A DNA stretch of 64,000 bases, taken from positions 1 through 64,000 of the forward strand of contig CAVSUR010000002.1 in the NCBI GenBank assembly GCA_963731285.1, read 5' to 3'. The notes beneath the pieces were generated by a model. It made no database searches. It was not told the DNA's origin and saw nothing but the letters and a program-made list of their open reading frames with translations. The translations under genes were made by a program, and so were the position numbers. This DNA comes from CAVSUR01 sp963731285. GTDB lineage: Bacteria > Actinomycetota > Actinomycetes > Streptosporangiales > Streptosporangiaceae. Numbering within the stretch: position 1 is the stretch's first letter; the number at the start of each line of letters is the position of its first letter. Shown piece by piece: positions 37,606-46,278 of the stretch.

Positions 37606-38442
37606 ATGATATCGAGGAACTTTAGTTCATGCCGGCGGTGGATTTCGGATCGGGCGCGTTACTACTACGGGAGACGCAACCAGGGACGACTCTCTGTTGT
37701 TATCCTGGCCGGCGCCCTGGCCTTTGCTGGCGTGCTGCCGCCGCCCGGCCCCAAAGTGCCGCCGGGTACAGTTAAGCTCTGCGGGCAGTACGACTGGAAA
37801 TATGTACATACGGGCGCTTACGTCATCCGTAATGATGATTATGCCGATAGCGAGTGCATGATCAACCATGCCGACGGCTCGAATTTCGCTGTCAGTCGCT
37901 CTACCGCTGATTCTACAACCAGTGAGAATCAAGCATTCCCCTACATCTTTGCGGGCTGCTCTTACTCGGTGTGCAGCCCTAACACGATCATGCCAATTCA
38001 CTGGACTAGTCTGGTGAATTTGTGGTCATCGTGGTATACAACGCAGCAGGCAGCCGGCAAGTGGAACGTTGCCTATGACCTCTGGTTCGGGCGGCATCCG
38101 CTGCGCGGAGGCCAGGCAAAGGGTGCCGAGATAATGATCTGGCTTAATGCCCAGAACTTGCCAGAAGGAAATGCGCCGGTCGTCTGGCTTGATCAGGCAA
38201 GATGGTATGTGTACCAATGGCGGGCATGTAACACTCTCGGGTGCTGGAATTATATACAGTTCCGGAGAGTGGTGCCGACGACCTACGTGCGTAAATTCTA
38301 TCTGCTTAATTTCCTCCGGTATGCGGCAACCGATCTCGGGAAGCTGTCTTCCAGCTGGTACCTGTGGAATATCTCCGTCGGCAATGAGATATGGTCCGGC
38401 GGCAACAACCTGGCTACCACGTGGTTCCGGGTGAACTACTAG
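37606..38442 (+). CDS. secreted glycoside hydrolase family 12-like endoglucanase
   Basis: 278 residues from ATG 37606; GTG 37591 is an alternative. After a basic leader, SVVILAGALAFAGVLPPPG acts as signal peptide. The mature part matches GH12: CGQYDWKYVHTGAYVIRND, AYDLWFGRHP, GAEIMIWLNAQ (nucleophile Glu), YIQFRRVVPTTYVRKF and ISVGNEIWSGG (acid/base Glu). Third positions are far less G/C-biased than in neighbours, so it is probably a recent acquisition. It sits between two copies of a regulator remnant. Likely role: extracellular beta-glucan or xyloglucan cleavage. Confidence 0.8.
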   Translation: MISRNFSSCRRWISDRARYYYGRRNQGRLSVVILAGALAFAGVLPPPGPKVPPGTVKLCGQYDWKYVHTGAYVIRNDDYADSECMINHADGSNFAVSRSTADSTTSENQAFPYIFAGCSYSVCSPNTIMPIHWTSLVNLWSSWYTTQQAAGKWNVAYDLWFGRHPLRGGQAKGAEIMIWLNAQNLPEGNAPVVWLDQARWYVYQWRACNTLGCWNYIQFRRVVPTTYVRKFYLLNFLRYAATDLGKLSSSWYLWNISVGNEIWSGGNNLATTWFRVNY

Positions 38443-38512
38443 TGCTGTAGCAAGTGACGTTTTGCCCGGCCGGGCAGTTTCCCGATGGGCGCCGATCCGC
38501 AGATTGCGCCCT

Positions 38513-38713
38513 CGGCCGCAGGCATCTGCCGACGCCGCGCCCGGGGCTCACGCCGCGGGAGACTCAGGTGCTGCGGCTGGTCGCGCAAGCCTGCCCAACC
38601 CGGAAATAGCGGCCCGGCCCGTGGTCACCGAGGAGACCGTCAAGGCGCACGTTAGCCGAAGGCTGGCCAAGCTGGGGCTGTGCGGCCGGACGCGGGCCCC
38701 GAGTTGGGCCAGA
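38513..38713 (+). pseudogene. LuxR/NarL-type DNA-binding domain remnant, second copy
   Basis: One frame reads LPTPRPGLTPRETQVLRLVA QACPTR then TAG; the next frame continues EIAARPVVTEETVKAHVSRR LAKLGLCGRTRA. Together this is a complete LuxR helix-turn-helix with a frame break at the middle. The receiver domain is missing and the 3' end is cut by the IS1380-type element. Its first 60 bases repeat 37283-37344 on the other side of the GH12 gene. Confidence 0.75.
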
Positions 38714-38763
38714 TTAGCCTCGGCCTTTCGCCTGGGTAATGGCTGAGTCGCGTCGTTCAAGCA

Positions 38764-38833
38764 AAAAGTGCCTTTGAGCTGGGAGGATAGGGCTTGTCGA
38801 AGGTCCGGTCCGTACTCAGCCGAAGGCACTTTT
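38764..38833 (+). promoter_or_regulatory. long-range hairpin in the transposase leader
   Basis: AAAAGTGCCTT (38764-38774) is perfectly complementary to AAGGCACTTTT (38823-38833), whose last base is four before the transposase ATG at 38838. In an mRNA from outside the element this stem would cover the initiation region, as known for other IS leaders; that role is inferred. Confidence 0.6.
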
Positions 38834-38837
38834 CACA

Positions 38838-40208
38838 TGCAGAATACAGCGCGCCGGCCGAAGATCATGGTGTCTGCTGACGGTCGCGGGATCGTGTCCC
38901 ATGCGGGCGGGCTGCTGCTGATCGAGACGGCCCGGATCACCGGATTGCAGGCGGGGCTGTCGGGCGGGCTGGGGCGCTGGCGGCCGTCACGCGCCCTGCA
39001 TGACCCGGGCAAGATGGTGCTGGACCTGGCTGTCGCGATGGCGCTAGGCGGAGACTGTCTCGCCGATGCCGGGGTGCTGCGGGCCGAGCCGGAGCTGTTC
39101 GGCCCGGTGGCCTCCGACCCGGTGATCTCCCGGCTGGTCACCAGGCTGGCCTCCACCGGCCCCGCGGCGCTGAAGGCGATCCGGGCGGCGCGGGCCGCGG
39201 CGCGGCTGCGGGCCTGGGAGCTGGCCGGGACCGCCGCTCCGGGCGCGGACGGCTGGCTGATCCCGGTGGACATCGACGCCACGATCGTGACCGCGCACTC
39301 GGATAAGCAGCAGGCCGCGCCGACGTGGAAGAAGACGTACGGGTTCCACCCGCTCACGGTGTTCGCTGATCACGGGCCGGGCGGGACCGGGGAGCCGCTG
39401 GCCGTCATGCTGCGCCCCGGGAACGCCGGGTCCAATACGGCCGCCGATCACATCGAGGCCACCAGGGCCGCGCTGGCCCAGCTGCCGGCTCACCTGCGGC
39501 GGCAGGTCCTGATCCGCGCTGACTCCGGCGGCGGCACGCATGACTTCCTGGCCTGGCTCACCCGGCCGGGGCGGCGGCTGGCCTACTCGGTCGGCTTCAC
39601 CATGACCGACCAGGTGCAGGAGGCCATCGGCAAGGTCCCGGCCCGGGTATGGACCCCGGCCTATGACGGAGACGGGCAGGTCCGCGATGGCGCGCAGGTC
39701 GCCGAGCTCACCGGCCTGCTGGACCTGACCGGCTGGCCGAAGGGCATGCGCGTCATAGCCCGCAGGGAACGCCCGCACCCGGGCGCGCAGCTGCGGTTCA
39801 CCGACATCGGCGGCCACCGCTTCACCTGCTTCGCCACCTCAACCCGGACCGGGCAGCTCGCTGACCTGGAACTGCGCCACCGCCGCCGGGCCCGGTGCGA
39901 GGACCGGATCCGCTGCGCCAAGGACACCGGGCTGCGGAACCTGCCGCTGCACGGATACGACCAGAACCAGATCTGGTGCGAGATCGTCGCGCTGGCCTGC
40001 GACCTGCTCGCCTGGACTCAGATGCTCGCCCTCACCGGCCCGGCCCGCCGCTGGGAACCCAAGCGGCTGCGGCTCCGCCTGTTTTCTGCCGCCGGGCGGA
40101 TCGTCCGCGGCAGCACGGCGACTCAGGCTGCGCCTGGCAGCCCGATGGCCATGGACCGTCGACATCACCGCCGCCATCACCCGGCTGCGCGGCCTCGCAC
40201 CCGGCTGA
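38838..40208 (+). CDS. IS1380-family transposase, C-terminal frameshift
   Basis: Starts MQNTARRPKIMVSADGRGIV. DDE residues lie in VDIDATIVTAHSDKQ, IRADSGGGTHDFLAWL and RCEDRIRCAKDTGLRNLPLH. The reading frame as given runs to 40300 with an atypical Arg/His-rich end. Removing one base near 40117 restores the usual family ending RRLRLRLAARWPWTVDITAA ITRLRGLAPG and a TGA at 40206. So the element is either inactivated or the base is an assembly error. Confidence 0.85.
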
Positions 40209-40435
40209 CCAGCTCCGGCCGCCCCTACCAGAAGAAGGAGGAAACACAGGGCCAGTGGAACCCCGCCCACCCGGCGCGACAGCCGGGCCGCCAGCCATGA
40301 CCGGCCGCTGAAAAACAGCCAGCCCGCCACGGCCCAGGCCATCAACCCAAGATCACGAAACATCGAGGCTAGTGCGCAGCCGGAGTCGTGATTGACGGCA
40401 TCCCGGCGAAGGACTACTACCCTTCGCTGGCCGTG

Positions 40436-40805
40436 CTATTTCACGGCGGAGGCAAGCACAGACATGATCTCGCCGCTACGGTCGACGCCGACATCGTGCC
40501 CCGACGAGTCGCTGACGTGCAGGGTGGCGTCGGGCAGCTCGCGCGCCAGGCGGCGCGCGAAAGCGATCGGCGCGTTACGGTCAAGAGTGCCGTGCCACAG
40601 GTGCACCGGCGTCTTGACCTCGCTGAGCGGGAACGCCCACGGGCGCTTGATCAGGGCGAGCTCCCTGCACCCTGGCCCGCGTACCCTGCCGGAGCGCATC
40701 AGCAACGGCTTCGTATTCGATCCGCAGGACGGCGTGCGCGGCTTCCGGCATGGCGGCCATGTCGCGGCGCAGGTCACGCTCACACCTCGCCGGGGTGGCT
40801 AGTGC
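40436..40805 (-). pseudogene. alpha/beta-hydrolase C-terminal remnant
   Basis: Frame one reads TPARCERDLRRDMAAMPEAA and YEAVADALRQG. A frame change near 40665 leads to ELALIKRPWAFPLSEVKTPV HLWHGTLDRNAPIAFARRLA and ends SSGHDVGVDRSGEIMSVLAS at 40436. WHGTLDRNAP and the SSGHD His are the acid and His parts of the catalytic triad; the nucleophile elbow is missing. It is a decayed fragment beside the IS. Confidence 0.65.
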
Positions 40806-40809
40806 CGCG

Positions 40810-40935
40810 TCAGGCTACGTTTGCCCGGTCGACGACCTGGCGGAGCCGTTGGTCGTAGGCGTGGTTGTTGCGCCAGATGATGTACCGGCGGATCATGCTG
40901 GCCTGCTCTTTGTGGCTGGCGTGGAGCGCACGGGG
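40810..40935 (-). pseudogene. IS630-type transposase, C-terminal fragment
   Basis: The frame ends ASHKEQASMIRRYIIWRNNH AYDQRLRQVVDRANVA, a typical C-terminus of actinobacterial IS630-family transposases. Nothing upstream on this strand continues the family until 42,880, where the DDE-containing part reappears in the same orientation. Confidence 0.7.
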
Positions 40936-41074
40936 GGATTGCGGCAAGACCCGGATCATGCTGCACAATCGCTGGCCGAGGCCACGACCTGCGGGAACGG
41001 GAGTACCGAAATATGTGGTTGCCGATGACCTGGCCGAGCGCGAGCGCACGGGAGTTCGAGGGGTACGGCGAGTG

Positions 41075-42790
41075 ATGGATAACGACGTGCTCGTCGTGGG
41101 CGGCGGCCCGACGGGTCTGATGCTGGCCGGTGAGTTGCGTCTGGCCGGAGCGCGGCCGCTGGTGATGGAGCGCCAGCCGCAGCTTGGAGGGGTCCCGAAG
41201 GCCGGGGGTATCAACGGGCAGATCCTGCGGCTGCTGCGCTACCGAGGTCTGCTGGAGCGGCTCGAAGCAGCCGCCAGCGGCCCCGTCCGCCCGGCTCCCG
41301 CCGCGCCGTTCGGCGGAGTGCATCTGGATTTCTCCCAGCTGGCAGACTCCCCGATCCAGGCCCTGTCGCTCCCGCAGCGGCAACTGGAGCGCCTGCTCGA
41401 TGAACGCGCCCGCGAACTCGGCGCTGAGGTACGCCGCGGGCACGAGTTGCTCAAGGTGAGCCAGGACGACGCCGCGGTGACCGCGCAGGTGCGCGGCCCG
41501 GACGGCCCATATCGGGTCAGGGCCCAATACCTGGTGGGCTGCGATGGTCCGCGCAGCAGGGTCCGCGACCTGGCCGGTATCCCCTTCCCCGGCACTACCT
41601 ATCCCGAGGTCAACCGGCTCGGCCAGTTCACTGTGCCCGATTCGGTGACCCGACTGGACAACGGCGACCTCTCCATCCCCGGGCTGGGCACGATCCACGC
41701 AGGCTTCACCCGAACCGACCGCGGTGCCTTCGCGCTCGGATCGTTCTCTTCCGGGGATCTGCTCATCCAGACCACCGAGTACGAGCCCGCCGAGTTCGAC
41801 GACGGCGCGCCGATGACCTTGACCGAGCTGCGGGACAGCATCCGCCGCGTGCTCGGCGCCGATCTCCCCCTGGGGGAAGCGACTCGGCTCTCTCGGTACC
41901 AGTTCCAGGGCCGGCTGGCCGATCGGTACCGCGACGGGCGGATCCTGCTGGCCGGCGATGCGGCACATCAGTTTCCTGCAACGGGCATCGGCCTGAACGT
42001 GGGCATGCTCGACGCGGTCAACCTTGCCTGGAAACTGGCCGCGGATATCCACGGCTGGGCCCCAGCCGACCTTTTGGACACTTATCACGACGAGCGCCGC
42101 TCCGTCGGCGCACGCGGACTGCTCCAGACTCAGGCCCAGGTGGCACTGCGGCGCGGACACGACCCAGCCGCCGAAGCACTTCGGGACCTCTTCCTGGAAC
42201 TGTTCGCCGACGAGCAACCACTGCGCCGCCTGGGAGCCCTCATCGCTGGCACCGACACCCGCTACCCGCCACCTGGTCCCGACCAGCACGCCCTGACCGG
42301 CACCTTCGCACCCGACCTCACACTTCGCACCGACCAGGGCACCACCAGCGTCGCGGAGCTTCTGCCCACCGCACGGCCCATCCTTCTCGACTTTGCCGAC
42401 CGCCCGGACCTGCGCGAGACCGCCCGCGAATGGCAGCATCGCATCGACATCCACACCGCCAAGACCGATCACCGACCGGCCGACGCTTTCCTCATCCGCC
42501 CGGACGCCCACATCGCCTGGGCCGCAACCATCGACGAGCCCGTCGGCACCGCCGAGCCCGCACTGCGAGAAGCGCTCTCCTACTGGTTCGGCGCACCCCC
42601 GAAAGCGCACACAACCAACCTTGATCAACAGGACAGACCCCAACCTGGCGACCCACTCGGCGAACATCACCGTCGAGCAGACATCGTTGAGGCAGCGGAT
42701 CTGGCGCACCAGCAACTCGACCACCGTCCGGGTTCCGCTGACCGCTGCGAAGACACGCAACCACCTCACCGGGCTCCGGCCCAGGATTGA
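41075..42790 (+). CDS. FAD-dependent aromatic-hydroxylase-type monooxygenase
   Basis: 571 residues from ATG 41075 (GTG 41072 possible). Rossmann FAD motif NDVLVVGGGPTGLMLAGELR, DG motif QYLVGCDGPRSRVRDLAG, and GD motif DGRILLAGDAAHQFPATGIG LNVGMLDAVNLAWKLA place it with PgaE/RdmE/rifampicin-monooxygenase-like enzymes. The thioredoxin-like third domain is present to about SYWFGAPPK. The last 55 residues (after about 42,600) do not look like family sequence, so the 3' end has probably been replaced. It sits between two pieces of an IS630-type transposase and may act on aromatic polyketides or antibiotics. Confidence 0.8.
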   Translation: MDNDVLVVGGGPTGLMLAGELRLAGARPLVMERQPQLGGVPKAGGINGQILRLLRYRGLLERLEAAASGPVRPAPAAPFGGVHLDFSQLADSPIQALSLPQRQLERLLDERARELGAEVRRGHELLKVSQDDAAVTAQVRGPDGPYRVRAQYLVGCDGPRSRVRDLAGIPFPGTTYPEVNRLGQFTVPDSVTRLDNGDLSIPGLGTIHAGFTRTDRGAFALGSFSSGDLLIQTTEYEPAEFDDGAPMTLTELRDSIRRVLGADLPLGEATRLSRYQFQGRLADRYRDGRILLAGDAAHQFPATGIGLNVGMLDAVNLAWKLAADIHGWAPADLLDTYHDERRSVGARGLLQTQAQVALRRGHDPAAEALRDLFLELFADEQPLRRLGALIAGTDTRYPPPGPDQHALTGTFAPDLTLRTDQGTTSVAELLPTARPILLDFADRPDLRETAREWQHRIDIHTAKTDHRPADAFLIRPDAHIAWAATIDEPVGTAEPALREALSYWFGAPPKAHTTNLDQQDRPQPGDPLGEHHRRADIVEAADLAHQQLDHRPGSADRCEDTQPPHRAPAQD

Positions 42791-42883
42791 CGGCTCCGCA
42801 TCAGAGGGCCCGCCAATGGCGTCAGTTCTCATCTACCAAACCGACTTCCCCAGCCGCCAAGTGGAGTCAGAAGAGCCCTATAG

Positions 42884-43126
42884 ATGGAGTCGGTCGACAC
42901 CGACGAAGCCATCGCCCAGCTCGTAGGCAGCAAACAGGTGCCGCACGCCTTCGGTGCGGGTGTAGGTGGCACGCATCCGCGGCCTCGGCTCACGGCCCGG
43001 CTCGGCGTTCTTGCCGCTGACCGCGGGCCCGCTGCCAGGCCCGGCCGGGGCTGCAGGTTCAGCGGCCCGAACTCATCCACGCAGAAGATGACCTGCGGTT
43101 CCGCAGGAGCCTGGCCCCAAGGAGAT
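42884..43126 (-). pseudogene. IS630-type transposase, central DDE fragment
   Basis: The minus strand reads PQVIFCVDEFGPLNLQPRPG, the second catalytic block of IS630 transposases, then in a shifted frame RATYTRTEGVRHLFAAYELG. It is broken on both sides; the matching C-terminus lies 2 kb away at 40810-40935 beyond the monooxygenase gene. Confidence 0.7.
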
Positions 43127-43156
43127 GACCTGTGACGCTTCCGTTCCGGTCTTTGC

Positions 43157-43184
43157 TGAACTATTGTTCATGAAAATGAGTTCA
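43157..43184 (+). promoter_or_regulatory. two tandem 14-bp operator-like palindromes
   Basis: TGAAC-TATT-GTTCA (43157-43170) is followed directly by TGAAA-ATGA-GTTCA (43171-43184, one mismatch in the arms). They are in an AT-rich patch before the ABC transporter scar and 190 bases before the TetR gene, and are the likely binding site of that regulator. Confidence 0.65.
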
Positions 43185-43195
43185 TTACGAGTACT

Positions 43196-43364
43196 GTAGC
43201 AGAGCTGGTAGTTCGCGGGCTGACCAAGACGTTCGGGCGGGGCCAGCCTGCCGGGCCACGGTCCGCTGCTGCCGCAGCGGGCCGGCGGCCTGGTGCTGCT
43301 CGGCTACGCGGCGGCATTCACCGCGACAGGCGTGGTCACTACACTCAGGCGCGATGTCACCTAG
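43196..43364 (+). pseudogene. deletion scar joining ABC ATPase N-terminus to permease C-terminus
   Basis: The first frame reads VAELVVRGLTKTFGRG, the start of an ABC ATPase before its Walker A. Within about 30 bases the sequence becomes LPQRAGGLVLLGYAAAFTAT GVVTTLRRDVT with TAG at 43362-43364, the end of an ABC-2 permease. Nearly all of a two-gene exporter is gone. The TetR gene overlaps or directly follows this end. Confidence 0.65.
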
Positions 43365-43374
43365 GAGACCTGCC

Positions 43375-44103
43375 GTGCTGCGCGGAGACGACCGCCAGAA
43401 CCTGCGCGACTACCTGATCACCACGGCCGCGCGGCTGATGGGCGAACGGGGCAGCGCAGGCCTCGGCGTACGGGAGATCGCGCGCGAGGCGCAGGTCGCG
43501 GACGGCGTCTTGTACAACTACTTCGAAGACAAGGAAGACCTGCTCGCGCACGCATTGCTGGCTCATGTGGCCCGTACCTTTACCGCCATGCCGTCAATGC
43601 CCGCGGCCGGGGCCGCCACGGTGGCGCAGAACCTGGAGCTGTTCATCGACAACGGGCTGGCGCAGCTGCGGCAGGTCGCGCCGGCCTTCGCGGGGCTGGT
43701 AACCCAGCCGAAGGTGCTGACCAGGTTCCACGCCATGGTCGGCGGTGACGCCGCCTTCGGCGCGGCGCCGCAGCCTCCGGCCGGGCAGCCGGGGGCGGCC
43801 GGGCCGGAGGGCGCAGCCGACGAGCCCGTCGGCGCGGAGGAGAGCAGTGACAGCCAGGAATCCGGCCGGGGGCTGCCCGACATGCTCAGAAAGTACCTGC
43901 GCGCCGAGCAGCGGCTCGGCCGCATCCACCCGGCCGCCGACGTGGAGGCGGCCGTAGTCCTGGCCGTCGGCGCGATCCACGGCGAGGTACTGCCACAGGT
44001 CATGTTCAGCCCGCCGGGTGCCCGGCCGGGCGCCTCCGCCCCCGGGCTGGCCGCCCGGTTGGCCGCGACGATGCTGGCCGGCATCGCCCCGCCTGCCCGA
44101 TAG
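43375..44103 (+). CDS. TetR-family regulator left behind by a deleted ABC exporter
   Basis: 242 residues from GTG 43375, chosen for AGGAGA six bases upstream; ATG 43354, which overlaps the lost permease's stop, is the alternative. The helix-turn-helix is DYLITTAARLMGERGSAGLG VREIAREAQVADGVLYNYFE. The ligand domain carries a 40-residue Gly/Pro/Glu-rich insert (residues about 125-170). With its target operon deleted it is probably an orphan autoregulator. Confidence 0.85.
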   Translation: MLRGDDRQNLRDYLITTAARLMGERGSAGLGVREIAREAQVADGVLYNYFEDKEDLLAHALLAHVARTFTAMPSMPAAGAATVAQNLELFIDNGLAQLRQVAPAFAGLVTQPKVLTRFHAMVGGDAAFGAAPQPPAGQPGAAGPEGAADEPVGAEESSDSQESGRGLPDMLRKYLRAEQRLGRIHPAADVEAAVVLAVGAIHGEVLPQVMFSPPGARPGASAPGLAARLAATMLAGIAPPAR

Positions 44104-44129
44104 CGGCTGATCTGCTGGTCGCCGGACGG

Positions 44130-44873
44130 CTAGTGGCGGCCGGGCCGGTCGATGATCGCGGCCTCGATCGTGCCGAGCACGGCGGCCTCCACCCCGCATT
44201 CGGCCAGGAACCGGGCGGGTGACCCGCACGCTCGGCGCACATCGCCCAGCAGCACGGCGATCGTCTCGGCGCTGGCCAGGACCGGCTTGCCGTCGGCCGC
44301 CAGCCCGTTGGCGTAGATCGGATTCTCGGCCAGCCGCCTGGTGACGTGGTGGGCGTGGTGATTGCTCCGGATGTAATCCGCGGCGATGTCCTCGTCCCGG
44401 ACGCCGACCGCCGCCAGCAGCACGGCCATGATCGCGCCGGTCCGGTCCCGGCCCGCCGCGCAGTGGACCAGGCAGGGCACTGGCTGGCTCAGCTCATCGG
44501 CGAGTATCGCGCCGATCTTCTGCAGCGCGCCAGCCCCCCGCCGCAGGTCCTTGAGGTACCCGGCGGCCAGCTGCGCCGGGGACGCGTCCGCCAGCGGCTG
44601 CTGGCCAAGATACTCCTCGGCGATCAGCGGTACCTGCCAGTACCGCACCCCGGACTCGCGCCAGTGTGCGGGCCTGACCTCAGCCTTGGTCCTGACGTCG
44701 ATGACGGCCCCGATGCCCAGCTCGCGGAACAGGCGGTCCTCGTCCTGCGCAGAGATGGCGTCGAGAGAATCTCCCCGGTACAGCAGGCCGGAGCGGGTCT
44801 GGCCGCCGTCGGGCGTCCGCAGGCCGCCGACGTCGCGGACGTTGTACGCGCCATCGAGTTCTACGGCGCTCAT
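44130..44873 (-). CDS. tyrosine-protein phosphatase (PtpB/SAL-like)
   Basis: 247 residues from ATG 44873. Opens ELDGAYNVRDVGGLRTPDGG, with general acid region VIDVRTKAEVRP and P-loop VHCAAGRDRTGAI, a CX5R site of the lipid/tyrosine phosphatase family to which mycobacterial PtpB belongs. Signal peptide absent. Likely acts on phospho-tyrosine or phosphoinositide; substrate unknown. Confidence 0.88.
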   Translation of the reverse strand: MSAVELDGAYNVRDVGGLRTPDGGQTRSGLLYRGDSLDAISAQDEDRLFRELGIGAVIDVRTKAEVRPAHWRESGVRYWQVPLIAEEYLGQQPLADASPAQLAAGYLKDLRRGAGALQKIGAILADELSQPVPCLVHCAAGRDRTGAIMAVLLAAVGVRDEDIAADYIRSNHHAHHVTRRLAENPIYANGLAADGKPVLASAETIAVLLGDVRRACGSPARFLAECGVEAAVLGTIEAAIIDRPGRH

Positions 44874-44940
44874 CGTCGGCCTCCGCTCCGCCCCTGGTCG
44901 CGCGCCCGAGTTTAGCCACAGCTCAGGACCGCGCGCCGCA

Positions 44941-44978
44941 GGCCGGACCCCGCCGCCAGGGTCCCTGGCGGGGCCGGC
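44941..44978. other. strong hairpin in the divergent gap
   Basis: GGCCGG-a-CCCCGCC-gcc-AGGG pairs with CCCTGGCGGGGCCGGCC around a single T, forming a nearly uninterrupted 17-bp stem with two bulges. It lies between the phosphatase (minus) and the K+ channel (plus) genes; it could be a terminator or a leader structure. Confidence 0.4.
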
Positions 44979-45162
44979 CGGCGGAACCTGGCCGCGAGGA
45001 CGGCGGGCGGCTGGCGGCAGAGCTGCGAGCGCCTTCGGCGGCGACGTCATGCTGGCCCGCGACCTGAACCGCATCCCGCTCCCGGCCCGCCGGTGAGGCC
45101 GCCCGCCTGGTAACGCCGCAAGCGCGGCACCAGCTGGCGCCGGGTCCGGCCACAATGGCCCT

Positions 45163-46153
45163 GTGAGCAGTACGCGGCGCATCGGCATCGCCCTGCTGGC
45201 CGTGCTGGCGGTCATGGCCGGCGGCACGGTCGGCTACCTGGTGCTGGGATTCAGCCTGCTCAACGCCGTCTACCAGACAGTAACCACGATCACCACCGTC
45301 GGCTTCCGCGAGGTCCAGCCGCTGGGCACGGCCGGCAAGATCTTCACGATCGTGCTGATCCTGGCCGGCGTCGGCACCGTGTTGTACGCGTTCGGCGTGG
45401 TGATCGAGTCCCTGCTGGAAGGACATCTGCGGCATCACTTCGAAAGGCGCCGGATGGAACGCAACATCGCCCGGATGACCGGGCATACCGTTGTGTGCGG
45501 CTGGGGCCGGGTAGGCCGCGCGGTCGGCGGCTACCTGGCGGGCCAGGACGCCGACGTCGTCGTGGTCGATCTTGATCCAGAGCGGGCGGCGGCGGCCGGC
45601 CACCTGGCCCTGGCCGGCGACGTCACCGACGACGACGTGCTGCGCAAGGCCGGCATCATGCGGGCCAGGGCCCTGGTCGCGGCGATCAATACCGACGCGG
45701 AGAACGTGTACGTGACTCTGTCCGCCCGGGCGCTGCGGCCGGACCTGGTGATCATCGCCCGGGCCCGCACGGAGGCGTCAGAGCCCAAGCTGCTGCGGGC
45801 CGGCGCGACCAGGGTGGTAAACCCGCAGCGGATCGGGGGGCAGCGGATCGCTGCCGCGGCGCTGCAGCCGCAACGTGGTGGAGTTCCTCGACGTGGTGAT
45901 GCACGACGGCAGCCTGGAGTTCCGGCTGGAGGAGGTGGCCGTGCAGGCCGGCTCCCGGATCGCCGGCCGCACGCTGCAGGAGGCGGACGTGCCCGACACC
46001 ACCGGCGCGCTGGTGCTCGCGCTGCGCGGCCATGACGGCGCGTTCGTGGCCAACCCGCCCCTGCATACCTCGGTCGACGCAGGCAGCATCATGATCGCGA
46101 TCGGGACACAGCCGCAGCTGTCGGCGCTGCACCGCGCCGCCCAGGCCGGATGA
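45163..46153 (+). CDS. two-TM potassium channel with RCK (TrkA-N/TrkA-C) domains, one apparent frameshift
   Basis: Two helices flank a pore loop VYQTVTTITTVGFREVQPLG with TVGF selectivity filter. The TrkA-N Rossmann domain follows (TGHTVVCGWGRVGRAVGGYL, VVVVDLDPERA, LAGDVTDDDVLRKAGI). Near 45866 one extra base shifts the frame; skipping it joins AAALQP to NVVEFLDVVMHDGSLEFRLE and the TrkA-C domain ending at 46153 (about 329 residues). Architecture matches MthK-type channels. The shift is likely an assembly error because both sides are conserved. Confidence 0.85.
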
Positions 46154-46278
46154 CGGGCCGCCTGCTAGCCCTGGCGGACTATCGCGCGCGGCGGCCCGCC
46201 CACCGTCGGCCCACAGCCGCGCCAGCGCGATCAGGGCCGCCAGCGCCGCGGCAAGCACATCGCCCCGGCCAGTGCGGG

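Larger units (their letters stand above)
38718..40368 (+). mobile_element. IS1380-family insertion sequence
   Basis: A 1651-bp element delimited by imperfect inverted repeats CCTCGGCCTTTCG (38718-38730) and CGAAACATCGAGG (40356-40368), 10 of 13 matching. It is flanked by TTAG on the left and CTAG on the right, a possible 4-base target duplication with one mismatch. It carries one transposase gene and lies at the 3' end of a LuxR remnant. Confidence 0.75.

Noticed and set aside
38462..38746. Intact 94-residue protein
   Set aside because: Its middle is a LuxR helix-turn-helix that needs a frame change to be complete, and its end crosses the IS left terminus.
40799..42832. 677-codon minus-strand frame opposite the monooxygenase
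   Set aside because: Complementary to conserved FAD and GD motifs; translation shows no family resemblance apart from short stretches that are chance.
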